Below, piece by piece: positions 1 to 6,859 of a stretch of DNA of 64,000 bases. The translations under genes and the position numbers were made by a program. This DNA comes from Isoptericola croceus. Its GTDB lineage: Bacteria > Actinomycetota > Actinomycetes > Actinomycetales > Cellulomonadaceae. The DNA is taken from the NCBI RefSeq assembly GCF_029382255.1, contig NZ_JARLLG010000012.1:57166-121165 (forward strand), given 5' to 3'. A model generated the notes under the pieces. That model was not told where the DNA came from, did no database searches, and saw only the letters and a program-made list of their open reading frames with translations. How positions within the stretch are numbered: position 1 is the stretch's first letter; each line of letters opens with the position of its first letter.

Positions 1-111
1 CTCCATCGGGTACTGCTGGTCGAGCAGCATGCCGATCAGCAGGGCGAACGGGTCGTCGCCGAGCAGCCGGTCCGTCGCGTCGTCGCCGGTGAGCCATAGT
101 CTCTCGCTCAT
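1..111 (-). CDS. HhH-GPD base-excision DNA repair protein, N-terminal part (runs off the left edge)
   Basis: Only the first 37 codons are in the window. The peptide starts MSERLWLTGDDATDRLLGDD and ends with GMLLDQQYPME, the conserved N-terminus of actinobacterial HhH-GPD-type base-excision repair proteins (usual motif GMLLDQQVPME). Such enzymes excise damaged bases, but the catalytic domain is outside the window. A purine-rich ribosome binding site (GAAGAGGA) sits just upstream of ATG 111. This is the only one of four related 5' ends that continues into the QxPME motif, so it is probably the active version. The preceding gene, DUF4265, ends 21 nt upstream and may be cotranscribed. Confidence 0.75.
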   Translation of the reverse strand, partial: MSERLWLTGDDATDRLLGDDPFALLIGMLLDQQYPME

Positions 112-132
112 GAATCCTCTTCTCAGGTGCTG

Positions 133-621
133 TCAGTTGGGTGGTGCGGCGTGCCAATCGGAAGTGATGTCAGCTTCTTCGTAGTCCCACCATCCGTCGG
201 CTTCGCCGCTGATGCAGAGCTGCTTGACCTGCTCGGTGTCATGCTCGGGCCCCACGTCGAGTGCGACGAGTCGCATCTCGCCCATGATCTCGCCCGCAAC
301 ACTGAGCTGCGCGAAGAAATCGAGCACCAGTTGAGGGTCCCCGCGGAGCGGCCCTTCCCGGTGCGGAATGACGCGAAGGGTCATGCGGCCACCACGCTCG
401 AGCCGCTCGACGAACCACAGGACGCCTACGCCGTCCGGATGAGCCGCGACGACATCGTCGGCAGACAGGCCGAAGGCGAACCACGGCGTGTTGTCCAGTC
501 GGTAGCGACCACCGGCCAGCTCGGTTGCCCATAGTCCTTCCGACTCCGCCGGGGGCCAGCCGTGCTCGTCCTGATCCAGTCGAACCCGGAGACGGACCAG
601 AGTGTTGCTTTCGGGCTGCAT
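133..621 (-). CDS. DUF4265 domain-containing protein
   Basis: A 162-residue soluble protein with no signal peptide or membrane segment. Residues about 8-100 resemble DUF4265: a V(R)LRxRLDQDEHGWPP start, ESEGLWATELAGGRYRLDN, then PWFAFGLSADDVV. The domain's biochemical role is not established. Small proteins of this kind are often found as orphan immunity or accessory genes, and that reading here is inference from the neighbouring SMI1/KNR4 gene and the repeated gene fragments. ATG 621 lies 3 nt after the stop of a truncated glycosylase 5' fragment (TGA-ACG-ATG), so its translation is probably coupled to that short upstream reading frame. The true glycosylase gene begins 21 nt downstream. Confidence 0.7.
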   Translation of the reverse strand: MQPESNTLVRLRVRLDQDEHGWPPAESEGLWATELAGGRYRLDNTPWFAFGLSADDVVAAHPDGVGVLWFVERLERGGRMTLRVIPHREGPLRGDPQLVLDFFAQLSVAGEIMGEMRLVALDVGPEHDTEQVKQLCISGEADGWWDYEEADITSDWHAAPPN

Positions 622-624
622 CGT

Positions 625-732
625 TCAGCGCCCCCTGCGGTCTAGCGTTGTGGCGACAAGTAGGCCAAAGGTGTCATCTGTCGGGAGTTGGTCCGCCGCG
701 GGGTCTCCGGGCAGCCGCTCCAACAAACTCAT
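625..732 (-). pseudogene. Diverged, truncated copy of the glycosylase 5' end (copy 4), 35 codons
   Basis: A 35-codon reading frame, ATG 732 to TGA 625. Its peptide contains GDPAADQLPTDDTFGLLVA followed by TTLDRRGR and a stop. This aligns with GDDATDRLLGDDPFALLIG-MLLDQQ of the intact gene at 1-111: the acidic, leucine and LD positions match, and it ends at the same place as copies 2 and 3. It is far more diverged at DNA level than they are. A GGAG lies 2 nt before the ATG, an unusually short spacing. The DUF4265 start codon follows 3 nt after the stop, so the fragment may act as a translational leader. Homology is judged by eye. Confidence 0.5.
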
Positions 733-779
733 GACTCCATGGTGCAAGTACGCGCTGGGCGAACTTGGCTCAGATGGGT

Positions 780-1214
780 TCACGCGTGGCCCACAGGTGC
801 GAGGTCGACCAGCAGGGACTCGTGATGGTGATCGTCAGTCGGCCAGTCCTGATCGACTGACACGACGACCCGAGTTTGGCCCGGGTGCGTGGACATCTTG
901 ACGTTGTCGTCCGCATCACCGATCGAGAAGCGGCCCCTGGGCGTGCTCAACGTCCCGTCGAAGAGGGATCGGCGGGTCCCGAGGTCGGGAGCTCCGTCGA
1001 GCCATCGCACAGTGATCTGAACCTCCGCCCAGTCGAAGTCGCCTTCGAACAAGGGGATGTCGGCCTCTTGGCGCACCGTGACGACCAGTCCGGAGCGTCC
1101 GACTGACACGGCGGCATCCGGGTCGACGTCCGGGATCTCGCCGTCGCTGGCGAGGATGATCGCGATGCCCCACTGGAACGATCGTGTGATCGTCGTCGTA
1201 GCGAGTGGCTGCAT
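780..1214 (-). CDS. Hypothetical protein, 144 aa, islet gene
   Basis: I do not recognise the family. The protein has no signal peptide and no membrane helix. It looks beta-rich, with alternating hydrophobic stretches such as SGLVVTVRQ, AEVQITVRWLD and TRVVVSVDQDW, and an acidic, histidine-containing C-terminal part (PTDDHHHESLLVDLAPV). Size and composition resemble small immunity proteins, but that is only a guess from context: it lies between DUF4265 and SMI1/KNR4 genes. ATG 1214 is the first in-frame start with coding-like sequence after it. The upstream DNA is an HTH-gene remnant rather than a glycosylase fragment. Confidence 0.5.
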   Translation of the reverse strand: MQPLATTTITRSFQWGIAIILASDGEIPDVDPDAAVSVGRSGLVVTVRQEADIPLFEGDFDWAEVQITVRWLDGAPDLGTRRSLFDGTLSTPRGRFSIGDADDNVKMSTHPGQTRVVVSVDQDWPTDDHHHESLLVDLAPVGHA

Positions 1215-1251
1215 CCGGGCAACCTACCGGCTCGCGAACAGGCCTGCGGCG

Positions 1252-1360
1252 TCCACCTGTAGCTGGTCGCCAGGGTGTCGAGGCTACCGACGCTGAAGTT
1301 CCGTTCGCCTCGCTCGACGGATCCGACGTAGGTGCGATGTAGGCCCGTTTGAGTCGACAA
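1252..1360 (-). pseudogene. Remnant of an XRE-family helix-turn-helix regulator
   Basis: Read from 1360 downward, the sequence encodes TQTGLHRTYVGSVERGERNF then SVGSLDTLATSYRW. This is the second half of an XRE/Cro HTH domain (consensus GLHRTYVGSVERGERNxSLxxLxxLA). Neither a proper N-terminus nor the rest of a protein follows: downstream the frame enters arginine-rich noncoding-like sequence and then the start of the 144-residue gene. It is best read as a decayed fragment left by recombination in this islet. Confidence 0.6.
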
Positions 1361-1488
1361 ACGACAGATTTCATCTGGTCATGACTGTGGCGTCACTCAT
1401 CGCTTCGTAGAGGCGGACCGCAGCGTGCGGCTCCAGTGGAAGAAGTTGCTGGCGTGACTCGATGGAACGTGAGGTTGCGTGAACTGAC

Positions 1489-1652
1489 GCCGAGGCGGAG
1501 TTGCGTGCCGAGCACCTGGGGATCCACCGCCGATGGCTCCCGCGACGGTCGACTTGATCGTCAGGCTGCTCGAAGTGCAGTACATCGAGGTGAGCCACCA
1601 ACGTCTCCATGAGTGGGATCGCATGTCTCCGATCCACCGTGAGGACATCTGA
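1489..1652 (+). pseudogene. Unidentified gene remnant on the plus strand, with a frameshift
   Basis: Two short stretches in different frames use the strongly G/C-ending codons typical of real genes here. The first reads AEAELRAEHLGIHRRW (1489-1536). The second reads VDLIVRLLEVQYIEVSHQR (within 1533-1652) and ends HEWDRMSPIHREDI-stop. Together they look like the C-terminal part of a gene broken by a frameshift. I cannot assign a family. An overlapping 101-codon frame on the minus strand (1371-1676) starts inside the stop codon of glycosylase copy 2, but its codon use is less gene-like. Confidence 0.3.
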
Positions 1653-1672
1653 CCTGCGGCGATACCTGTTGG

Positions 1673-1789
1673 TCAACGAGTGTGCTGGTCGAGCAGCATG
1701 CCGATCAGCAGGGCGAACGGGTCGTCGCCGAGCAGGCGGTCCGTCACGTCGTCACCGGTGATCCAGAGGTCGGTAGCCGTGGGGCCCAT
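1673..1789 (-). pseudogene. Truncated copy of the glycosylase 5' end (copy 2), 38 codons
   Basis: ATG 1789 to TGA 1673. The frame is open: MGPTATDLWITGDDVTDRLL, then GDDPFALLIGMLLDQ, and then foreign codons HTR and a stop. Homology to the intact gene (1-111) stops right after DQ, at plus position about 1685. Homology to copy 3 continues upstream of the start codon to about 1800. The conserved frame suggests either recent origin or selection as an expressed leader peptide. Confidence 0.75.
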
Positions 1790-1888
1790 CCTGCCGGACG
1801 TGATGCGGGTCGTGGCTCAGCAGCGCCCTGTCGTGGAACCGCGGCTGGGCGCTTGTCACACCGGATGGACGTCCGTTGCCAGGTCGAG

Positions 1889-2308
1889 TTATCCGACCTC
1901 GTATGCCGTTTGAAAGTCCCAACCTCGGATCTCGACGTCCCTGAGAAACTCCGTGAGGCTGTTGGCCTGGAACAGTGCTTCGTGCCAGCCGTTTGACGTG
2001 AGATCTACGAGGACGAGTGGCGGACGCGCACGGCGCGTGTCATACGCGAGCACCTCGCGGCTGCCGTCGCCACCGATGACCACGAGTCCCGGGTGGGTAG
2101 TACGCAGCCCGCCGTCGGTCGCGATTGTCTCCGACAATTCGAGCAGGATATCGAGCGGGTAGAGCTGGACGAACTCTCCCGAGTCGGTCCACCACTCGCG
2201 CCCGTTCTGCGTGAGCAGAAAATCCCGGTAGTCCTGGGGGAGGTCGAACCCCAGCACCTGTTGCGCGGCGTCGATCCTCGCTTCGCTCACCAGTGACTGC
2301 GGCTCCAT
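1889..2308 (-). CDS. SMI1/KNR4 family protein (probable immunity protein)
   Basis: A 139-residue cytosolic protein. The N-terminal EARIDAAQQVLGFDLPQDYR and DFLLTQNGREWW segments are the classic SMI1/KNR4 (SUKH) opening: a helix, then LPxDYRxFLLxxNG. It continues with a GLVVIGGDGSREVLAYD strand pair and a NSLTEFLRDV helix near the C-terminus. SUKH proteins commonly neutralise toxins of contact-dependent or polymorphic toxin systems; no toxin gene is in the window. ATG 2308 lies only 2 nt after the TAA of glycosylase copy 3 (TAA-CT-ATG), so translation is probably coupled to that fragment or was before it frameshifted. Confidence 0.75.
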   Translation of the reverse strand: MEPQSLVSEARIDAAQQVLGFDLPQDYRDFLLTQNGREWWTDSGEFVQLYPLDILLELSETIATDGGLRTTHPGLVVIGGDGSREVLAYDTRRARPPLVLVDLTSNGWHEALFQANSLTEFLRDVEIRGWDFQTAYEVG

Positions 2309-2310
2309 AG

Positions 2311-2426
2311 TTAAGAGATCCTCTGGTCGAGCAGCATGCCGATCAGCAGGGCGAACGGGTCGTCGCCGAGCAGCGGTCCGTCGCGTCGTCGCCGGTGATC
2401 CAGAGGTCGGTAGCCATGGGCCCCAT
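2311..2426 (-). pseudogene. Truncated, frameshifted copy of the glycosylase 5' end (copy 3)
   Basis: The sequence matches copy 2 from about 2323 to 2437 but lacks one C in the GAGCAGCCGG-like stretch, which shifts the frame. Starting at ATG 2426 or 2417, the peptide runs MATDLWITGDDATDR and then goes out of frame. In the other frame the conserved PFALLIGMLLDQ is followed by RIS and a TAA at 2311. The break after DQ coincides with copies 2 and 4. Its upstream side adjoins the conserved lipoprotein gene region, so this may be the original promoter-proximal 5' end of the glycosylase gene. Confidence 0.7.
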
Positions 2427-2545
2427 CCTGCCGGACGGCTCCCCTCGACGCCGAGGCGGTCGACGAGCGCTGGCGGACGACAGTTGTCCACAGGCTGTGG
2501 ACGACAGCGGCATGCGCCCGTGCCGTCGCCGTAGCGTCGCCGGGC

Positions 2546-3679
2546 ATGAGAGCACACCATGCACCGCGTACCCGCCCGACCCGGGCCGCGTACCGGGCGG
2601 GACTGGCCCTGACGACCTGCCTGCTGGTGAGCGCCTGCGCCGGCCCGGGCGGCGAGCCGCCGGAGTCGGTCGTCGCGGCCGACACGTCGGACGGCACGGC
2701 GGCGCCAGCCGCCGCTCCGGACGCCCCCGAGGCAGCCGCGGACGCCGCCGTCGAGTTCTTCGCGGCGTTCGACGAGATCGTGCTCACCGGCGACGTGAGC
2801 CACTGGGCGGACCGGTCCTCGCCGGAGTGCTTCTACTGCACGACGATGGCGGAGTTCGGCGCCACCTTCGGCTTCTCCGCGGGCGTGCAGGACGGCGCGG
2901 AGACGGACCAGGACGAGACCCTGGAGGAGCTGGGCCTCGGCGGGTTCGACGTCACCGTCATCGAGTCGGCGCAGGACGGCGAAGGGGTCGTCCAGGTCGA
3001 CGTCCAGCTCGAGCTGTTGCTCACGGACCTCGCGCCCGTGTCGCCGCAGATGGTCGCCGCGGACGGCGCGGTGGACGCCTCCCAGCTCAGCCTGGGGGCG
3101 TCGGCCGGGGCGCAGCCCGCGCGGCTGACAATGACGCACGACGGCGAGCGGTGGACCGTCGCGGAGATCTCGCGGATCCCCGGGAGCGCGGCGACGGGCG
3201 GCTCCCACGGCCCGGCGGCCGACCAGCCGCCGACGCCCCCGCCGGCGATGGCCCACGGGGACGTCGACGGTGCCGTCGCCGCGCTGGAGCACTACCTGGC
3301 CCTGGAGCAGCACGTGTACCGCACGGGCGAGGCAGGCGCGCTGGAGGCGATGTCCGGGCCGGAGTGCGCCCCCTGCCAGACCCGCCGGGACCTCGCGCTG
3401 GACGCCGTCGCCGCCGGGTTCGAGATCGAGGCCGGGCGCGCGCGGGTCGAGCTGGTGCGGCGCATCCCCGCCGAGGAGGTCCTCGCTCCCGAGGAGCTGG
3501 ACCCAGAGATGGACAAGGACGTCTACCTGCTGCAGACGCGCGTGCACACGACGGACACGACGCTGCGCACGCCCGACGGCGAGGACGTCTACCCCGCCGG
3601 GGAGTACGCCCTGCGCGCGACGCTCCTGGACGCCCACGACGGCCGCTGGTACGTCGTCGACCTCACCGAGGGCGCGTGA
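2546..3679 (+). CDS. Secreted lipoprotein with two DUF6318-like domains
   Basis: A 377-residue protein. Residues about 15-33 form a lipoprotein signal ending LLVSAC, with the lipobox cysteine near residue 33. A low-complexity Ala/Pro/Glu linker follows. Two similar domains come next: one around residues 65-190 (TGDVSHWADRSSPECFYC) and one around 240-375 (TGEAGALEAMSGPECAPC). Each has the TGD/TGE...PECxxC pattern of DUF6318, a domain of unknown function in actinobacterial lipoproteins; family members normally carry one copy. The paired cysteines may form a disulfide. It stands alone, convergent with the transporter genes, and its stop is 2 nt from theirs. Confidence 0.75.
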   Translation: MRAHHAPRTRPTRAAYRAGLALTTCLLVSACAGPGGEPPESVVAADTSDGTAAPAAAPDAPEAAADAAVEFFAAFDEIVLTGDVSHWADRSSPECFYCTTMAEFGATFGFSAGVQDGAETDQDETLEELGLGGFDVTVIESAQDGEGVVQVDVQLELLLTDLAPVSPQMVAADGAVDASQLSLGASAGAQPARLTMTHDGERWTVAEISRIPGSAATGGSHGPAADQPPTPPPAMAHGDVDGAVAALEHYLALEQHVYRTGEAGALEAMSGPECAPCQTRRDLALDAVAAGFEIEAGRARVELVRRIPAEEVLAPEELDPEMDKDVYLLQTRVHTTDTTLRTPDGEDVYPAGEYALRATLLDAHDGRWYVVDLTEGA

Positions 3680-3681
3680 CC

Positions 3682-4542
3682 TCAGTGCTCGTCGAAGGTC
3701 AGCACCGGACGCCCGGTGCGCGGGTGCCGCAGCACGGTGGTGCGCACCCCGTAGACCGGGTCGATCACCTCGGGCACGAGCACCTCGTCGACCGGCCCGG
3801 CAGCCGCGACGTGCCCCGCCGCACCGGGGGCGAGGACGACGGCGTGGTCGCAGGTCGCAGCGGCCAGCGAGAGGTCGTGCAGGGCCGCCAGCACGGTGAC
3901 GCCCTCGGTGGCGAGCTCGCGCACCAGCCGCATGGTCGCGAGCTGGGCCGCCACGTCGAGGTGGTTGGTCGGCTCGTCCAGCAGCAGCACGCGCGGGGCC
4001 TGGGCGAGCGCACGGGCCATGTGGACGCGTTGGCGCTCGCCGCCGGACAGGGTCGTGACGTCGCGGGCGGCCAGGTGCTCGGCGCCGACGCGGTCGAGCG
4101 CCGCCCGCGCGATCGTGTGGTCGTCATCGGTGGGTCCGGCGAGCAGCGACCGGTGCGGGGTGCGTCCCAGCAGCACGGCGTCCAGCACGGTGACCGGCAG
4201 CTCGGTGGCGGCGTCCTGCTCCACGAACGCCAGCGTCCTGGCACGACGGCGTCGGGGCATCGCTAGCAGGTCCTCGCGGCCGGACGCCTCGACCAGCGCG
4301 ACCTGCCCGCCGTCGGGCGCCTGCACGCCGGCGACCAGCCGCAGCAGGGTCGACTTGCCCGTGCCGTTGGGGCCGAGCAGACCGGTGACGGCGCCGGGCG
4401 GTGCGGTGACGTCGACGTCGTCGAGGATGAGCCGGCCACCGACCGACCAGCGCACCCGTTCGGCCGCCAGACCGGCGCCGGGAGCGGCGTCGGTCGTTCC
4501 GACCGTCGTCCGGGCGGCGGTCGTCTCGGAGACCTGCGTCAT
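3682..4542 (-). CDS. ABC transporter ATP-binding protein, putative F420-0 importer
   Basis: A 286-residue FecE/BtuD-type ATPase. Walker A is LLGPNGTGKST (about residue 55), the signature is TLSGGERQR, Walker B is RVLLLDEPTNHLD, and the switch histidine lies in LAALHD. It powers the permease whose 3' end overlaps this start codon (ATGA overlap at 4539-4542). Together with the binding protein at 5602-6621 it forms the three-gene set annotated in actinobacteria as a putative F420-0 transporter. That substrate rests on phylogenetic co-occurrence, not on biochemistry; cobalamin or siderophore uptake is the structural alternative. Confidence 0.8.
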   Translation of the reverse strand: MTQVSETTAARTTVGTTDAAPGAGLAAERVRWSVGGRLILDDVDVTAPPGAVTGLLGPNGTGKSTLLRLVAGVQAPDGGQVALVEASGREDLLAMPRRRRARTLAFVEQDAATELPVTVLDAVLLGRTPHRSLLAGPTDDDHTIARAALDRVGAEHLAARDVTTLSGGERQRVHMARALAQAPRVLLLDEPTNHLDVAAQLATMRLVRELATEGVTVLAALHDLSLAAATCDHAVVLAPGAAGHVAAAGPVDEVLVPEVIDPVYGVRTTVLRHPRTGRPVLTFDEH

Positions 4543-5609
4543 GAGCGGGCCCGTCCCTTCCAAAGCAGCACGGCGAAGACCGGGGCGCCGATCGCGGCGG
4601 TGACGATCCCCACGGGCAGCTCGCGCGGGGCGAAGACGGTCCGCGCCAGGGTGTCCGCCCACACGAGGAACGTGGCCCCGCACAGCATGGACAGGGGCAG
4701 CAGCGCGCGGTGGCGCGCCCCGACCAGCAGCCGCACGGCGTGCGGCAGGATCAGCCCGACGAACCCGATCGCCCCCGACTGGGACACCAGCGCGCCGGTC
4801 AGCAGGGCGACCGCGAGCAGCAGCCCCCACCGCACCCGGGTCACCGGCACGCCTAGCGCCGCGGCCGAGGTGTCGCCGAACGTGAAGGCGTCGAGCAACG
4901 ACCCGGTCGAGGCCAGCACGGCGCCGATCACCAGCACGGCGCCCCCGGCCACGGCCACCGAGGTCCACGTGGCGCCCGCCACCGACCCGAGCAGCCACGA
5001 CAGGATCTCGCGGTACTGGTCGCCCTTGGCCGACCAGAAGATGACGAAGCTCGTGGCGGCCGCAGCCAGCTGGCTCACCGCGAGCCCGGCGAGCACGGTC
5101 CGCGCCGGCGAGATCCCGCCGGTGCCGCGCCCCGACGCCGAGGCGAGGGCCAGGGTCGCGACGAGCGCCACCGTCGACCCGACGAACGCCGCGATTGGCA
5201 GCACGGCGGTGAGGCCGAGCACGAGCACGCACGCCGCGCCGAACGACGCCCCCGAGCTCAGGCCGAGCAGGTACGGGTCGGCCAGCGGGTTACGGGTCAG
5301 CGACTGCATGACCACACCGCACACCGCCAGCCCGGCCCCCACGGCCGCGGCGGTGAGCACGCGCGGCATCCGCAGCTGCCACACGATGCCGTCGGCGAGC
5401 GGGTCGGGTGCGGCGAGCCCGAGCACGTCGCCCAGGCGCAGGCGCGTGGCCACGACCTGGGCGACGTCCGACGGCGTCAGCCCGGCCGGGCCGATCGCCA
5501 CCGCCACGACCACGGTCGCCAGCAGCGCCGCCGTCGTCCCGGCGAGCCACGCGACCAGCCGCCCCCGCGACAGCGTCCCGGGGGCGGCGGCCGTGGCCGT
5601 CCTACTCAT
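4539..5609 (-). CDS. FecCD-type ABC transporter permease, putative F420-0 importer
   Basis: A 356-residue protein of the FecCD/BtuC family with about nine or ten membrane helices. Hallmarks are QLRMPRVLTAAAVGAGLAV (about residues 88-106), SLTRNPLADPYLLGLSSGAS, a late GAIGFVGLILPHAVRLLVG segment, and a C-terminal ELPVGIVTAAIGAPVFAVLL. ATG 5607-5609 overlaps the stop of the upstream binding-protein gene, and its own end overlaps the ATPase start. The three genes thus form a tightly coupled operon running leftward. Confidence 0.85.
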   Translation of the reverse strand: MSRTATAAAPGTLSRGRLVAWLAGTTAALLATVVVAVAIGPAGLTPSDVAQVVATRLRLGDVLGLAAPDPLADGIVWQLRMPRVLTAAAVGAGLAVCGVVMQSLTRNPLADPYLLGLSSGASFGAACVLVLGLTAVLPIAAFVGSTVALVATLALASASGRGTGGISPARTVLAGLAVSQLAAAATSFVIFWSAKGDQYREILSWLLGSVAGATWTSVAVAGGAVLVIGAVLASTGSLLDAFTFGDTSAAALGVPVTRVRWGLLLAVALLTGALVSQSGAIGFVGLILPHAVRLLVGARHRALLPLSMLCGATFLVWADTLARTVFAPRELPVGIVTAAIGAPVFAVLLWKGRARS

Positions 5610-6621
5610 CGATGTCGAGCTCCGCGAGCTGTCCCGACAGGTCGAGCGCGGCGTCGGCGTTGCGCACGCCCGCCTCGGAGGCGGGGAACGGCACGACGAG
5701 GTACCGCTCGGCCCGGACCGCACCCAGCTCGGCGGTGGCGGGGTTCTCCTCGAGGCGCGCGATCTTGTCCTCCGCGCTGTTCCACGCGGCGTCCACGAGC
5801 ACGATGACGTCCGGGTCGGCGTCGACGATCTCCTCCCAGGCCATCGAGGTCCAGGTGTCCTCGACGTCGGCCGCGACGTTGCCGAGCCCGACGGCGTCCA
5901 GGATCATCTGCGGCGCTCCGATGCCGGCGCCGACGTACGGGATGTCGCTGCCGGAGGAGTACCACAGGGCGTCCAGACCGCGGTCGTCGGGCGCGATGGC
6001 ACCGAGCACCGCGCTCTGCTCGAGCACGACCTCCTCGGCCGTCCCTGCGACGTCGAAGACCGCCCCGACCTCGCGGATCTCGGCCCACACGTCCTCGAAC
6101 GTGAGCGGGTTCGGCATGTACTCCGGGTCCTTGCACGCGGCCGGCGCCACATAGGTGCTCACCCCGAGGGAGGCCAGCGTCTCGCGGTCGCCGACGCCGT
6201 CGGCCGAGACGTTCGACTCCCAGCCGGCGTAGACGAGGTCCGGCTCCAGCTCGAGCACGGACTCGGTGCCTGGCACCTCGTCGCTGAACGGCTCCGCGAC
6301 CGCGGTGCCCTCGGCGTCGTCGGCGAGCCAGTCGGGCACGGCCCCGTCGAGGAACGCTGCACCGACGATCCGGTCGCCGAGCCCGAGGGCCAGCATGGTC
6401 TCGGCTGTCGAGGACTTGATGGTGACGACGCGCTCGGGGGCGCCGTCGAAGGTCACCTCGGTGCCGCAGTTGTCGAGCGTGATCGGGTACTGGGTGCCGG
6501 CGGCGGAGAGCTCGGCGGAACGTTCTGCGGCGGGGTCGGCGGCCTCAGTGGCGGACGAGCAGGCGGCGAGCGCGAGCACGGCGGCTGCGGCGGACAGGGT
6601 GAGAAGGTGCGGACGAGGCAC
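5602..6621 (-). CDS. ABC transporter substrate-binding lipoprotein, putative F420-0 importer
   Basis: A 339-residue class III (FecB/BtuF-like) binding protein. GTG 6621 is preceded by GAGGGAG. A signal peptide ends LALAACSS, so it is a lipoprotein with the lipidated cysteine near residue 22. The mature part has QYPITLDNCGTEVTFDGAPE, a DLVYAGWESNVSADGVGDR motif and WYSSGSDIPYVGAGIGAPQM, all typical of the actinobacterial family called putative F420-0 ABC transporter binding protein. Family members keep the conserved cysteines (LDNCG, PAACKD). Substrate assignment is by family name; an F420-dependent enzyme is encoded at 12.9 kb. Confidence 0.8.
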   Translation of the reverse strand: MPRPHLLTLSAAAAVLALAACSSATEAADPAAERSAELSAAGTQYPITLDNCGTEVTFDGAPERVVTIKSSTAETMLALGLGDRIVGAAFLDGAVPDWLADDAEGTAVAEPFSDEVPGTESVLELEPDLVYAGWESNVSADGVGDRETLASLGVSTYVAPAACKDPEYMPNPLTFEDVWAEIREVGAVFDVAGTAEEVVLEQSAVLGAIAPDDRGLDALWYSSGSDIPYVGAGIGAPQMILDAVGLGNVAADVEDTWTSMAWEEIVDADPDVIVLVDAAWNSAEDKIARLEENPATAELGAVRAERYLVVPFPASEAGVRNADAALDLSGQLAELDIDE

Positions 6622-6859
6622 GCGGAGGGCTCCCTCTAGAGCGGGCGAGGCCGTGCAGGCGAAAGCTGCCGGGCAGGGTCGGTGCAGGGGTGCGTCATCT
6701 CGCACCGGCCGGACCTGCGACCCAGAGGGGTGGGGTCGCACCGACGGGCGATTCTTCGGTGCCCGTGGTCCGCCCTCACACCCTAGTACGCGGTCGCGCC
6801 AGGTCGGCAGCACGGCCGGGAACAGCGGCGACGAGGGCCCGGTTGGCACCCACGTGACG

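Larger units (their letters stand above)
1..2437 (-). other. Putative cassette array built on the 5' end of an HhH-GPD glycosylase gene
   Basis: On the minus strand this stretch carries four versions of the same glycosylase 5' end: one intact (1-111) and three truncated (625-732, 1673-1789, 2311-2426). All truncated versions lose homology straight after the codons for the LDQ part of the GMLLDQQ motif. Small unrelated genes lie between them: SMI1/KNR4, a 144-residue unknown protein and DUF4265, plus remnants. Copies 2 and 3 are nearly identical over about 115 bp (1685-1800 and 2323-2437), including some sequence upstream of the start codon. I infer successive insertions at one site, each restoring the host 5' end. 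No integrase is visible in the window, so the mechanism is unknown. Confidence 0.55.

Noticed and set aside
1371-1676. A 101-codon minus-strand frame whose TTG start overlaps the stop of glycosylase copy 2
   Set aside because: The overlap is attractive for coupling, but codon use is poor and the plus strand has better coding-like segments in the same place, so I listed only the remnant.
6622-6859. Cobalamin riboswitch before the F420-0 binding-protein gene
   Set aside because: I looked on the minus strand for a B12-box and the usual conserved core and saw neither; only a 6-bp stem at 6689-6706.
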